Source of the DNA: Tessaracoccus sp.
Lineage (GTDB): Bacteria; Actinomycetota; Actinomycetes; Propionibacteriales; Propionibacteriaceae
DNA: 64,000 nt
Assembly (NCBI RefSeq): GCF_016714275.1
Contig: NZ_JADJNP010000001.1
Coordinates: 930,001 to 994,000 of the forward strand
Direction of reading: 5' to 3'
Part shown: positions 35,963 to 43,591 of the stretch, one piece after another
Numbering within the stretch: the stretch's first letter is position 1
Layout of the letters: every line of letters starts with the position of its first letter
Notes under the pieces: model-generated
Databases searched by the model: none
Seen by the model: only the letters and a program-made list of their open reading frames with translations
What the model was told of the DNA's origin: nothing
Translations under genes and position numbers: made by a program

Positions 35963-37279
35963 ATGAGCAAGCAGGTTGAGACGGTCCCGGTGTCCGTGGT
36001 GGAGGAGGTCGAGCCGAGCGTGGCGGCGACAGGGCCGGTGGTGCCGGTGGTGGATCGGGGGCTGGTGGCGCAGCTTGTGGGTGAGGCGCAACGCCAGGGC
36101 TTCCCGGTCGATGGTGAGGGTGGCCTGCTGGCCGAGCTGACCCGTTTGGTGTTGGAGTCCGCGCTGGAGGGCGAGATCACCGACCACCTCGGCTACGACA
36201 AGCACACCAAGGGCGCCTCGGCGGACGGGAACGCCCGCAACGGCACCCGGGCCAAGACGGTGCTCACCAAGGCCGGCCCGGTCACGATTGATGTCCCCAG
36301 GGACCGTGCCGGCACGTTCGAGCCCAGGATCGTGGCGAAGCGGCAACGCAGGCTGGGGTCGATCGAGGACATCGTGTTGTCGCTATCGGCCCGCGGGATG
36401 ACCCACGGCGACATCAGTGCGCACCTGGCCGACACCTACGGCAGCGAGGTGTCAAAGACGACGATCTCGACGATCACCGACAAGGTCCTCGACGGGATGG
36501 CCGAGTGGCAGAACCGGCCGTTGGACCCGGTCTATCCGGTGGTGTTCATCGACGCGATCCATGTGAAGGTCCGCGACGGCCAAGTCGCGAACCGGCCCAT
36601 CTACATCGCGCTCGCGGTCACTACCGAAGGCAACCGGGACATCCTCGGTTTATGGGCCGGTGACGGCGGTGAGGGCGCGAAGTACTGGCTCCAAGTGCTC
36701 ACCGAGATCAAGAACCGGGGCGTCGAAGACGTCCTGATGGTCGTGTGTGACGGGCTACGTGGCTTGCCTGACAGCGTGAACACCGTGTGGGCCGACACGA
36801 TCGTGCAGACCTGCATCGTCCACTTGATGCGGAACAGCTTCAAGTACTCCGCTCGCCAGCACTGGGACGCCATCTCGCGTGGTTTGAAGCCCGTCTACCA
36901 GGCCGCGACCGTCGCTGAGGCCGAGGAACGGTTCCTCGAGTTCGCCGAGGCCTGGGGCGACAAGTACCCGGCGATCATCCGGCTGTGGGAGAACGCGTGG
37001 GCCGAGTTCGTGCCGTTCCTCGGGTTCGACCGGGAGATCCGCCGGATCGTGTGCACGACCAACGCGATCGAAAGCGTGAACGCGAGGATCCGCAAGGCCG
37101 TCAAGGCCCGTGGGCACTTCCCGAACGAGCAGGCAGCGCTCAAGTGCGTCTACCTCGCCGTGATGGCCCTCGATCCCACCGGCAAGGGCACAGCCCGCTG
37201 GACCCAACGCTGGAAGCAAGCACTGAACGCATTCGACATCCGATTCGACGGCCGCCTCAGCAGCCCGAGAGCAGCATGA
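35963..37279 (+). CDS. IS256-family (mutator) transposase
   Basis: The protein has 438 residues from an ATG preceded by AAGGAGG. It has the family DDE residues: Asp in 'VFIDAIHVKV', Asp in 'VVCDGLRGLPD' and Glu in 'TTNAIESVNARIRKA'. The N-terminal 'LLAELTRLVLESALEGEITDHLGY' and 'GNARNGTRAKTVLT' are typical of mutator transposases. The frame is intact, so the element may be active. Confidence 0.96.
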   Translation: MSKQVETVPVSVVEEVEPSVAATGPVVPVVDRGLVAQLVGEAQRQGFPVDGEGGLLAELTRLVLESALEGEITDHLGYDKHTKGASADGNARNGTRAKTVLTKAGPVTIDVPRDRAGTFEPRIVAKRQRRLGSIEDIVLSLSARGMTHGDISAHLADTYGSEVSKTTISTITDKVLDGMAEWQNRPLDPVYPVVFIDAIHVKVRDGQVANRPIYIALAVTTEGNRDILGLWAGDGGEGAKYWLQVLTEIKNRGVEDVLMVVCDGLRGLPDSVNTVWADTIVQTCIVHLMRNSFKYSARQHWDAISRGLKPVYQAATVAEAEERFLEFAEAWGDKYPAIIRLWENAWAEFVPFLGFDREIRRIVCTTNAIESVNARIRKAVKARGHFPNEQAALKCVYLAVMALDPTGKGTARWTQRWKQALNAFDIRFDGRLSSPRAA

Positions 37280-37290
37280 CAACACAACCC

Positions 37291-37316
37291 AGTTACACCG
37301 GTAAGTTGACAGACCC
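37291..37316 (-). repeat. Right terminal inverted repeat of the IS256 element
   Basis: Read on the minus strand it begins GGGTCTGTCA and ends ACCGGTGTAACT, pairing with the left end at 20 of 26 positions. Confidence 0.85.
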
Positions 37317-37710
37317 GCTCGTCCACGCCGGTGCCCACGCTCACCTCATACGGCATGGCGATCGGGTGAATCTCACCGTCAGCGCCCTTCACCAGCGTGG
37401 TGTCGATGTCGCGCCACCCGTCTTCGGCGGAGTCATCGACGAAGCGGACCGGCGCGAACGCCGTCTCCTCGGACACCGCGCCATCAGGGCCGACCCACAT
37501 CTGGGTCGTGTCCGTGCGCTCCGACAACACCTCGACCGGAACCCCTTGCGCCCGGGCCGTCACCACCGCTGAGGTCCAATCCGGACGCACCAACTCCGAC
37601 GACTCTTCAACGGGATCGCTCGGCTCGGCCCATGCCGGCTCCGCAACCCCCATCCCCACGATCAACGCAACTGAGCACAACACCCACAGCACACGACGTA
37701 ACAGAGTCAT
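37317..37710 (-). pseudogene. 5' fragment of a large secreted RHS/LamG-type protein, cut by IS256
   Basis: The ATG at 37710 has GGAGG six bases upstream. About 131 codons remain before the IS end. They give a signal peptide ('MTLLRRVLWVLCSVALIVG...AWA') and the line 'ARAQGVPVEVLSERTDTTQM', then 'GWRDIDTTLVKGADGEIHPIAMPYEV'. I recognise this as the conserved opening of very large actinobacterial wall-associated or polymorphic-toxin proteins with RHS repeats. Everything after it is missing from the window. The promoter holds a TATAGT -10 at 37761-37766 and an operator at 37792-37807, shared with the peptide/kinase region. Confidence 0.75.
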
Positions 37711-37791
37711 CTTCGCCTCCAAGAAGGGCGCGGGGGGACGGAGCGGCCGGTCGGGCGCAGACTATAGGGATTCTCGACGGAGTGATTCGCA

Positions 37792-37807
37792 GGGACCTTT
37801 AGTACCC
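37792..37807 (-). promoter_or_regulatory. Operator copy 1 (before the truncated secreted protein)
   Basis: GGGACCTTTAGTACCC differs at one base from the copy at 38051-38066. Its centre is about 36 bp from the centre of the TATAGT -10 hexamer, so around -45 from transcription start, a typical activator position. No good -35 is present, which also suggests an activator-dependent promoter. Confidence 0.6.
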
Positions 37808-37870
37808 GAGGGCAGGCCGACGGAGCGTAGCGGAAGTACGACTTCTGGAGTCTTCGTCAGTCTGAGACCA

Positions 37871-38011
37871 CTATCGAGGGCAACCGGGAAGCCATGGCAT
37901 CACGTCACAGATTCCTTCGGGCGAGTCCGCCGCCGCGACGGCGGGGCTCGTGACGGTGCCCAGTGACAGACCGAGGGCGAGGACGGAGGCAAACAGAATT
38001 CGAATCTTCAT
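37871..38011 (-). CDS. 46-residue secreted peptide precursor with two cysteines
   Basis: I read an ATG at 38011 and a TAG at 37871. The precursor begins MKIRILFASVLALGLSLG, a clear signal peptide ending SPAVAAA, and the predicted mature part is DSPEGICDVMPWLPGCPR (18 residues). Cys7 and Cys16 of the mature peptide could close a disulfide loop rich in Pro and Trp. No spaced Shine-Dalgarno is seen (GAGGG touches the ATG); TGATAA at 38021-38026 could give a near-leaderless mRNA, and TATACT at 38039-38044 is an alternative -10. The gene is divergent from a histidine kinase, with the operator between them. Role as a signal, bacteriocin or kinase ligand is inference. Confidence 0.6.
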   Translation of the reverse strand: MKIRILFASVLALGLSLGTVTSPAVAAADSPEGICDVMPWLPGCPR

Positions 38012-38050
38012 CCCTCACGCTTATCACGAAGGCCGCCGAGTATAGCCCGA

Positions 38051-38066
38051 GGGACCTTTAGTTCCC
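38051..38066 (+). promoter_or_regulatory. Operator copy 2 (between peptide and kinase genes)
   Basis: GGGACCTTTAGTTCCC is an imperfect palindrome, one base different from copy 1. Dropping one base from each half gives GGGACTTTAGTCCC, which fits the core of the DosR/NarL-type consensus TTSGGGACTWWAGTCCCSAA. The adjacent response regulator is of the NarL/LuxR class, so it is the obvious candidate ligand. Facing the kinase, a -10-like TACGAT (38102-38107) ends 8 bp before the kinase ATG. Confidence 0.6.
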
Positions 38067-38115
38067 TCGCTGGCCGGCAGTCGCGCCTCGGGCTCATGCC
38101 GTACGATCATCGTCT

Positions 38116-39207
38116 ATGAGCAGCCGCGTGAACACCATCGCATGGGCGGCGTTGTTCGTAGTTGGCCTGAGTTTCAGCGCCTTCACGCTGATCGGCTACT
38201 TCTCCGGACACTCGTCCCTTACGGTCCTCGCGTGGGACGCATTTACGCTGGCGCCGTTGCTGCTGATGCTGCGGTGGCCGAGGCTCGGCATGGCGGCGAT
38301 GATCCTGATGTCGATCTGCGGCCTCGCGACCGGCCTGAACCAGCTCGGCACCTCGCACTACATCGAGGCCTGTGCGGTCGCGCTGGCCGTGGGGCTGGGA
38401 CACCTCCGCGTCGCTGTGGTAGGCACCGCGGTACTGGGTCTGACGCTGGCATCGGACATCTACCTGCGGTCAGGCGAGGCCCGGGCGCTGGTCGTCGCGA
38501 TCGCCGGGAGTGCCGTCATCTACCTCGTCGTATGGGCCATCGGCCTGGGCATCCGGCGGGTCGCTCTAGCCGAGGCCGCCCGTGTCGAGGCTCTGCATCG
38601 GGAACAGCGGCTCGCGATCGCTGCCGATCTCCACGACGGCGTGGCGAGGGAACTGGCCGCCCTCACCCTCGCAGGGGATGCGATGGCTTCGGAACCGACC
38701 CCGGATACCGTGGCGGAGCTCGTCGAAGGACTGCGGCAGGCAAACGCCTCGCTACGCGCCGTCACAACGGTCTTGCGCGGCACCGGAGCGTTGGGCCTAA
38801 AGGCGCTCAGCGCGGAGGAGGCGCTCGCGAAAGGCATTAAGGAGGTGAGGTCGCGCCACGGTGTGGTCGAGGTGTCCGCCGAGACGATCGCCGCCTGTGC
38901 GCAGCTGCCCCCGGCCGTGGACATCGCGGCCGGACGGATCCTTGCCGAAGCGCTCCACAACGCGAGCAAGTACGCGGACCTCACCTTCCCCTGCGTCGTC
39001 GTGGCAGAACGCTCGGCCACCACCCTCGACCTCATCGTCTCCAACACGATCCACCAACGCGCACGCGCCACGCAAGGCGGCATGGGTCTGATGACCATGA
39101 AGATGCACGCCGACGCCGTCGGCGGCGCGATCGACTCGCGTGAGCAGTCCGGTATCTGGGTGTGTTCGGTCTCGCTCCCCCTGCGCGACTCCGGGACCGG
39201 GTCATGA
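38116..39207 (+). CDS. NarL-type sensor histidine kinase (HisKA_3) with multi-pass membrane sensor
   Basis: The protein has 363 residues. Five or six hydrophobic helices fill residues 7-147 with almost no extracytoplasmic domain, so it would sense the membrane or a small ligand. The phosphoacceptor His173 is in 'DLHDGVARELAAL' (HisKA_3 type). The ATPase domain shows N-box 'EALHNASKYA' (278-287) and 'GGMGLMTMKMHADAVGG' (321-337). The ATG lies about 8 bp after a -10-like TACGAT, so the mRNA may be leaderless. Its stop overlaps the regulator start (ATGA). The divergent neighbour is the small secreted peptide. Confidence 0.92.
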   Translation: MSSRVNTIAWAALFVVGLSFSAFTLIGYFSGHSSLTVLAWDAFTLAPLLLMLRWPRLGMAAMILMSICGLATGLNQLGTSHYIEACAVALAVGLGHLRVAVVGTAVLGLTLASDIYLRSGEARALVVAIAGSAVIYLVVWAIGLGIRRVALAEAARVEALHREQRLAIAADLHDGVARELAALTLAGDAMASEPTPDTVAELVEGLRQANASLRAVTTVLRGTGALGLKALSAEEALAKGIKEVRSRHGVVEVSAETIAACAQLPPAVDIAAGRILAEALHNASKYADLTFPCVVVAERSATTLDLIVSNTIHQRARATQGGMGLMTMKMHADAVGGAIDSREQSGIWVCSVSLPLRDSGTGS

Positions 39208-39878
39208 TCAGGGCGGGGGTCTGCGAGGACGATCCCCGCGCACTTGCGGCCCTCTGCTCCATCATCGAAAGGAACGAGCCTTCCGACAGGACACGGCTGA
39301 AGGTGACAGCCGCTGTGTCCTCGGGAGAGCAAGCGGCGGAGCGCTATCACGCCGCGCACATCTGGCTCATGGACGTGCAACTGCCGGGCATCTCCGGCGT
39401 CGAGGCATGCGCGCGCATTCTCAGGAAGCCCGACCCGCCCTACGTCTTGATGATCACCGCGCTCCCGGACCCGAGGATCACGGAGGCCCTCGAAGCCGGG
39501 GCGGTCGGATTCCTCTTCAAAGACGAACCCGCCGACGTTCTGAAGACCGCGCTTCGCGCCGGAAGCCGCGGACTCACAGTGTTGAGCACCACCGCTGTGC
39601 GCTATCTCGGGTCGACACCGCCGATCGAGCAGGCGCTGCCGGGCGAATACGAGGAGATCGTCCAGGACGACAAGGATACGAAGCTTGCCGCCCTGGTCCT
39701 GGAAGGCCGCACCGTCGATGACATGGCACGAACGCTCGGGTTCAGCCTCTCAGGCACCAAGAAGCGGCTGGCCAGGATGCGGGAGAGAGCGGGCGTGACG
39801 TCGACCCCGATGCTCATATCAAAGCTCCACTCCGCGCGCGCCGCGGACGAGCGGGACCCGAGCTACAGCAGCTCGTAG
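39204..39878 (+). CDS. NarL/LuxR-type response regulator
   Basis: The protein has 224 residues. The receiver domain has acidic residues 'CEDDPR' (8-10), phosphoacceptor Asp57 in 'LMDVQLPGISG', and Lys106 in 'LFKDEP'. The C-terminal LuxR-type helix-turn-helix is 'LVLEGRTVDDMARTLGFSLSGTKKRLARM' (given in two pieces: VLEGRTVDDMARTLGF, SLSGTKKRLARM). The linker is rather long and acidic. It is coupled to the kinase by ATGA. The last 16 bp overlap the opposing OB-fold gene, so the island is tightly joined to the conserved block. Confidence 0.93.
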   Translation: MIRAGVCEDDPRALAALCSIIERNEPSDRTRLKVTAAVSSGEQAAERYHAAHIWLMDVQLPGISGVEACARILRKPDPPYVLMITALPDPRITEALEAGAVGFLFKDEPADVLKTALRAGSRGLTVLSTTAVRYLGSTPPIEQALPGEYEEIVQDDKDTKLAALVLEGRTVDDMARTLGFSLSGTKKRLARMRERAGVTSTPMLISKLHSARAADERDPSYSSS

Positions 39879-40216
39879 TCCGGGTTGTAGATGACGGGTC
39901 CGCCGTCGGCGGTGGCCAAGCGGCCGGACACTCGCAGGGCGTGGCCAGGGAGCAGGCAGCCGATGCGCGTGCGCCCCATCCAGATCAGCCGGACGGTGCC
40001 GCTGCCGTCGTTGAGTTCCGCCTCCAGCCAGCCGTTCGCCGCGTCCGACGTCACGGAGACGACGGTGCCGCGGAGCGTGACGCGCGACCGCGGCGCGCAC
40101 GACGCCAATGTCTGGGCTCCGGCGTCCGTCGCCTGCTCGCGTAGCTCCCGGGCCTCCAGTTCCTCCTGCGGAACGAAGAACCCCTTCAGCCGCCCCCCGA
40201 ACGACGACTCGGGCAT
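39863..40216 (-). CDS. OB-fold nucleic-acid-binding domain protein
   Basis: The protein has 117 residues. A single OB-fold is visible: 'RVTLRGTVVSVTSDAANGWLEAELNDGSGTVRLIWMGRTRI' (in pieces) and 'PGHALRVSGRLATADGGPVIYNPDYEL'. Homologues sit downstream of DUF3710 and dut in many actinobacteria (Rv2694c in M. tuberculosis, from memory). The function is unknown. It starts 7 bp after the DUF3710 stop. Confidence 0.87.
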   Translation of the reverse strand: MPESSFGGRLKGFFVPQEELEARELREQATDAGAQTLASCAPRSRVTLRGTVVSVTSDAANGWLEAELNDGSGTVRLIWMGRTRIGCLLPGHALRVSGRLATADGGPVIYNPDYELL

Positions 40217-40223
40217 GAGGCCC

Positions 40224-40931
40224 CTACGCCTCGGCCTCGGGGACGCTCATGGGAAGCGCGCTGCCCGGCACCGCGGGCGCGGTGCCGCGGCGGACTACCA
40301 GGTTGCTGAAGAACTCGAACAGGGCGAGCTGCGCCTCTTTGTTGTCGGGCTCGAAGGTGGCCCTGCCCAGCACGACTCCGCGCAGCAACCAGCCAGGGCC
40401 GGAAACGAGCCAGGTGCGCGACACGTGCATGCCCTGCTTGCCCTCCGCGTCGGTCACCGGCACGGCGCGCCGCAGCTCGGCGCCGAAAGGGCCCTCCGCC
40501 AGTTGGATGCGGCCCTTCTGCGCCTGGGTCTGGCGGATGACGTCGGCGCGGATCTCCGCAGCCATGGACGACTTCGCCGGCGCCGCGAACACGGCCACCT
40601 CCAGCGCGGACTCGCCGTCGCCGACCATCAGCGCCTGGACGGCGTTGGTCTCGCGGTTGACCTGCAACTGAAGCTGCATCCCGGGGAACGGTGTGGCGAC
40701 CAGCGCACCGAAGTCGAGCCGCGTCACCTCGTCCTCGTCGGCGTCGAGGTCGACCTCCGAGATGTCGAAGGGGCCCTCCTCGCGATCGAAGGCGGCGTCC
40801 CACTCGGCGGCCTGGCGCTCCGCCTCGCTCAGCGGGTCGTTGTCGGCAGGCTCCTCGGCAGGCGTCGGCGTCTCCTCGACGACCTCTTCCTGCGGTGCCT
40901 CCTCGGCCTTACGCTTGCGTCCGAAAATCAC
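40224..40931 (-). CDS. DUF3710 family protein
   Basis: The protein has 235 residues. A charged, acidic N-terminal third ('MIFGRKRKAEEAPQEE...') is followed by the DUF3710 fold: 'VTRLDFGALVATPFPGMQLQLQV', 'IRADVIRQTQAQKGRIQLAEGPFG' and 'WLVSGPGWLLRGVVLGRA'. The function is unknown. It is coupled to dut by a 4-bp overlap. Confidence 0.9.
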   Translation of the reverse strand: MIFGRKRKAEEAPQEEVVEETPTPAEEPADNDPLSEAERQAAEWDAAFDREEGPFDISEVDLDADEDEVTRLDFGALVATPFPGMQLQLQVNRETNAVQALMVGDGESALEVAVFAAPAKSSMAAEIRADVIRQTQAQKGRIQLAEGPFGAELRRAVPVTDAEGKQGMHVSRTWLVSGPGWLLRGVVLGRATFEPDNKEAQLALFEFFSNLVVRRGTAPAVPGSALPMSVPEAEA

Positions 40932-41386
40932 TGGGGTCCCTCATCCTCATCGCGGCGGGCGAATCCGCCGGTAGAACCATAGCCACCCGCACCCCGAGCT
41001 GTGTCATCGAGGGCGTCGACGAGCTCAAACTCGGCGGTCACGAAAGGCGTGATCAGGAGCTGGGCGATCCGGTCCCCGACCGCCAACGTGATCGGGACGC
41101 CGGGATCCAGGTTGATCAGGCACACCTTGATCTCACCCCGATAGCCGGAGTCGATCACGCCGGGCGCGTTGACGATGCTGAGCCCGGTGCGCGCGGCGAG
41201 TCCCGAGCGCGGGGTGACGAGGCCGACGTGTCCCTCCGGGATGGCGACGCGGACCCCGGTGCCGACGAGCTTCCGCTCCCCCGGCTCCAGAGAGACGTCC
41301 TCGGCGGCGACCAGGTCGGCGCCGGCGTCGCCCGGGCGGGCGTAGTGCGGCAGGTGGCCGTCGTCGGCGACGGTGGGGAGTCTCAT
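40928..41386 (-). CDS. dut: dUTP diphosphatase
   Basis: The protein has 152 residues. It hydrolyses dUTP to dUMP, keeping uracil out of DNA and feeding dTMP synthesis. The five trimeric dUTPase motifs are visible: 'PGDAGADL', 'PRSGLAARTGLSIVNAPGVID', 'GYRGEIKVCLINLD', 'GDRIAQLLI' and the C-terminal 'GAGGYGSTGGF'. ATGA overlaps link it to DUF3093 before it and DUF3710 after it. Confidence 0.97.
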   Translation of the reverse strand: MRLPTVADDGHLPHYARPGDAGADLVAAEDVSLEPGERKLVGTGVRVAIPEGHVGLVTPRSGLAARTGLSIVNAPGVIDSGYRGEIKVCLINLDPGVPITLAVGDRIAQLLITPFVTAEFELVDALDDTARGAGGYGSTGGFARRDEDEGPQ

Positions 41387-41829
41387 GCGGACCGGACCTC
41401 CTCGAGTGCCGCAGCCAGCTCCTGGGGGCGCCGCGTGCTGATCAGCCAGTAGGGGTGAGGATCGGCGGGGTCGTGCAGGTCGACGCGCACCACCGACGTG
41501 AGGAACGGACGCGTGAACAGGAACGCGTGGGGGTCGGCGCCAGGGCCGAGCGCCTGCCGGGCGGCCTCGCCCTCGTAGGCGGTCGCCGCGCCGAGATACT
41601 CAGGCGTGACGTTGTTCCTGCCGACCCGCAGCCCTGTGTCGTCGACGACAACCGAGGCGCTACCGTAGCTCGCCAGCAGCGCCACCGCGCCGCCCGCGGC
41701 GAGCACACACGTCGCGATCCCGACGGCGGGCGGAACGTATGCGAGGACAGCGATGGCGACGCCACCGACGAACAGCAGACCGACAAGCCACCACCACCAC
41801 GGCAGATGCAGTCGTTCGGAAAAGGTCAC
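41383..41829 (-). CDS. DUF3093 membrane protein
   Basis: The protein has 148 residues from a GTG. Two transmembrane helices follow the start ('PWWWWLVGLLFVGGVAIAVLAYV' and 'VGIATCVLAAGGAVALLA'). A cytosolic beta-rich tail follows with the family lines 'DDTGLRVGRNNVTPEYLG', 'FLFTRPFLTSVVRVDL' and 'PYWLISTRRPQELAAAL'. The function is unknown; it is conserved next to dut in actinobacteria. Confidence 0.9.
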   Translation of the reverse strand: MTFSERLHLPWWWWLVGLLFVGGVAIAVLAYVPPAVGIATCVLAAGGAVALLASYGSASVVVDDTGLRVGRNNVTPEYLGAATAYEGEAARQALGPGADPHAFLFTRPFLTSVVRVDLHDPADPHPYWLISTRRPQELAAALEEVRSA

Positions 41830-41888
41830 GTGCCCACCCTATCGGCGTGGGCATAATGGGGGTTCACCGGAGGAAGGACCAGACCGAT

Positions 41889-42182
41889 ATGGCGATGACA
41901 GAGAAGCTCATGTGGAAGGTCTACGCCGGCCTCCTCGGGGCGGCGACGACGATCGTGGCGCAGAAGCTTGTCACGCAGGCGTGGATCGCCTCGACGGGCA
42001 ACAACCCGCCGGACCCGAACGACCCCGAAACCCCGCTCACCCAGGCCCTCATCTGGGCAGTCGCGAGCGGCCTCGGCGTCGGCATCTCGCAGCTCGCCAT
42101 GAACCGCTTCATGTCGCGGCGCTGGAAGGCGAACTTCGATCACGCCTCGCCGGGCCGGCTGCGTAACAAGCTGGATATTTGA
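41889..42182 (+). CDS. DUF4235 membrane protein
   Basis: The protein has 97 residues from the ATG at 41889 with GGAGGAAGG upstream. It has two hydrophobic helices: 'VYAGLLGAATTIVAQKLV' and 'LIWAVASGLGVGISQLA'. The layout and the end 'RFMSRRWKA' match DUF4235. It is divergent from the DUF3093-dut operon, 59 bp apart. The function is unknown. Confidence 0.88.
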   Translation: MAMTEKLMWKVYAGLLGAATTIVAQKLVTQAWIASTGNNPPDPNDPETPLTQALIWAVASGLGVGISQLAMNRFMSRRWKANFDHASPGRLRNKLDI

Positions 42183-42205
42183 GTCTCGACGCGCCGAGTG
42201 CGTGA

Positions 42206-42502
42206 CTACACGCAGTCGACGCAGTACTTGAGATCGCCCTTCGTCTCGGCCAGCTGGGACATGGACTTCACAAGGAAGCATGAGGCGCACGTGAACTCGT
42301 TGGCCTGACGGGGCAGCACCCGGACAGTGAGTTCTTCGTGCGAGAGGTCGGCGCCGGGCAGCTCGAACGACTCGGCCGCCTCGACCTCGTCCTCGTCAAC
42401 CTTGCCCGAATTCTTGTCGTTGCGACGCGACTTCAACTCCTCGAGGGAGTCCTCGCTCATCTCCTCTTCGGACTTGCGGGGTGCATCGTAATCGGTTGCC
42501 AT
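42206..42502 (-). CDS. DUF4193 zinc-ribbon-like protein
   Basis: The protein has 98 residues from the ATG at 42502, with AAGGAAG upstream; the 14 codons before it in the same frame lack support. It is an acidic protein 'MATDYDAPRKSEEEMSEDSLEEL' ending in 'CASCFLVKSMSQLAETKGDLKYCVDC' (described by its CxxC pairs CASC and CVDC), which should bind a metal. The family is near-universal in actinobacteria and often linked to dut. The function is unknown. Confidence 0.92.
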   Translation of the reverse strand: MATDYDAPRKSEEEMSEDSLEELKSRRNDKNSGKVDEDEVEAAESFELPGADLSHEELTVRVLPRQANEFTCASCFLVKSMSQLAETKGDLKYCVDCV

Positions 42503-42669
42503 CCGGTCGCTTCCTTTCTCGCCGCGGAGGGACATGTGTACCACATGGCCACGGGGCCGTGCTCTCCCCGGGCGCCCATTGTGCCCGGTGAGTCAAGTGC
42601 GTGCCACGACTCGCCCATCAGCGCTGGTAAGTTTGGCGCGAACTGTCAGAGGTCGACGGACGAGGAACC

Positions 42670-43581
42670 ATGGAAAACGCATTCTCTCCCCGGGAGATTC
42701 AGGCGCGCGTCCGCTCCGGCGCGTCGGTCGCGGACATCGTGAGCGAGTCCGGTCTCGACCCCGCCCGCGTCGAGGCCTTCGCCGGCCCGGTCATGGCCGA
42801 GCGCGAGCACATCGCCTCCTCCGCGCGTGCCGCGACGGTCCGCCGTCGAGGAGAGTCCGGCATGCACCGCAAGCTCGGCGACCTCATCGCGCAGCGACTA
42901 CGCGCTCGCGGCATCGACGACGACCACGTCAGCTGGGACGCCTGGCGCCAGGACAACCTCAAGTGGCGCGTCGTCGCGACCCTGCCGGGGGAACTCGAGG
43001 AACGCAGGGGCGAGTTCGTGTTCGACGCCAAGGGCCGGTTTTCCGTCGCCGACAACACCGACGCTCGCTGGCTGATCGGCGAGGAGCAGGTGGGAGCGCG
43101 CCCCGAGGAGGAGAACACCGTCGACCTCAACGACGAGCTCGCCCTCGTCCGTGCGATCGCCGAGCCGACGCCCGAAGCACCGGGCGGTGAGGTCCCCGTC
43201 TCCGACCTCATGCACGACGGCAACGAGGACACCTCCCAGCTGGACCGCCTCTACGACATGCTGAGCGGCATCAGCGAAGACTCGGTGCGGATCTACACCG
43301 GTATCTACGACGCCCCGGCCGACGCGCCGCTGGAGGCCACGACCGACGTGTTCGAGGAGGAGGTCGTCGACGTGGAGATCACCGAGACGATCACGGTCTC
43401 ATCCGAGGACACCGCCACCCCGGCCGAGCCGGTTGCCGAGCCGACTCAGGAAGCGCTCGTGGAGACCGACGAGCCGGGCCCCGCCCCGAAGCCTCGCGGC
43501 CGCAAGAAGCGCGCCTCGATCCCCTCCTGGGACGAGATCATGTTCGGCGGACCCAGCGCTCCGCCTCAGTCTCATTCCTGA
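42670..43581 (+). CDS. sepH: Septation protein SepH (DUF3071)
   Basis: The protein has 303 residues. The N-terminal DUF3071 domain ('FSPREIQARVRSGASVADIV', 'AFAGPVMAEREHIASSA') contains the helix-turn-helix-like part that in Streptomyces SepH stimulates FtsZ assembly. A conserved middle ('WDAWRQDNLKWRVVA', 'FDAKGRFSVADNTDARWLIG') is followed by a long acidic, disordered linker. It ends 'GRKKRASIPSWDEIMFGG', a conserved C-terminal tail. It acts at the division septum. Confidence 0.93.
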   Translation: MENAFSPREIQARVRSGASVADIVSESGLDPARVEAFAGPVMAEREHIASSARAATVRRRGESGMHRKLGDLIAQRLRARGIDDDHVSWDAWRQDNLKWRVVATLPGELEERRGEFVFDAKGRFSVADNTDARWLIGEEQVGARPEEENTVDLNDELALVRAIAEPTPEAPGGEVPVSDLMHDGNEDTSQLDRLYDMLSGISEDSVRIYTGIYDAPADAPLEATTDVFEEEVVDVEITETITVSSEDTATPAEPVAEPTQEALVETDEPGPAPKPRGRKKRASIPSWDEIMFGGPSAPPQSHS

Positions 43582-43591
43582 CCTCCGTCTA

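Larger units (their letters stand above)
35918..37316 (+). mobile_element. IS256-family insertion sequence
   Basis: This is a 1399-bp element: one transposase gene flanked by imperfect 26-bp terminal inverted repeats (20 of 26 identical). The flanks (TCGTGCG on the left, GCTCGTCC on the right) do not repeat, although IS256 elements normally make 8-9 bp duplications. Together with a truncated gene on one side this suggests an adjacent deletion or recombination after insertion. Confidence 0.88.

Noticed and set aside
35905..37325. Target-site duplication of the IS256 element
   Set aside because: I compared 7-10 bases outside both inverted repeats and found no direct repeat.
37808..37870. Terminator hairpin after the small peptide gene
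   Set aside because: Only a 5-bp stem (GAAGT-ACG-ACTTC) is visible with no T-run; too weak to call.
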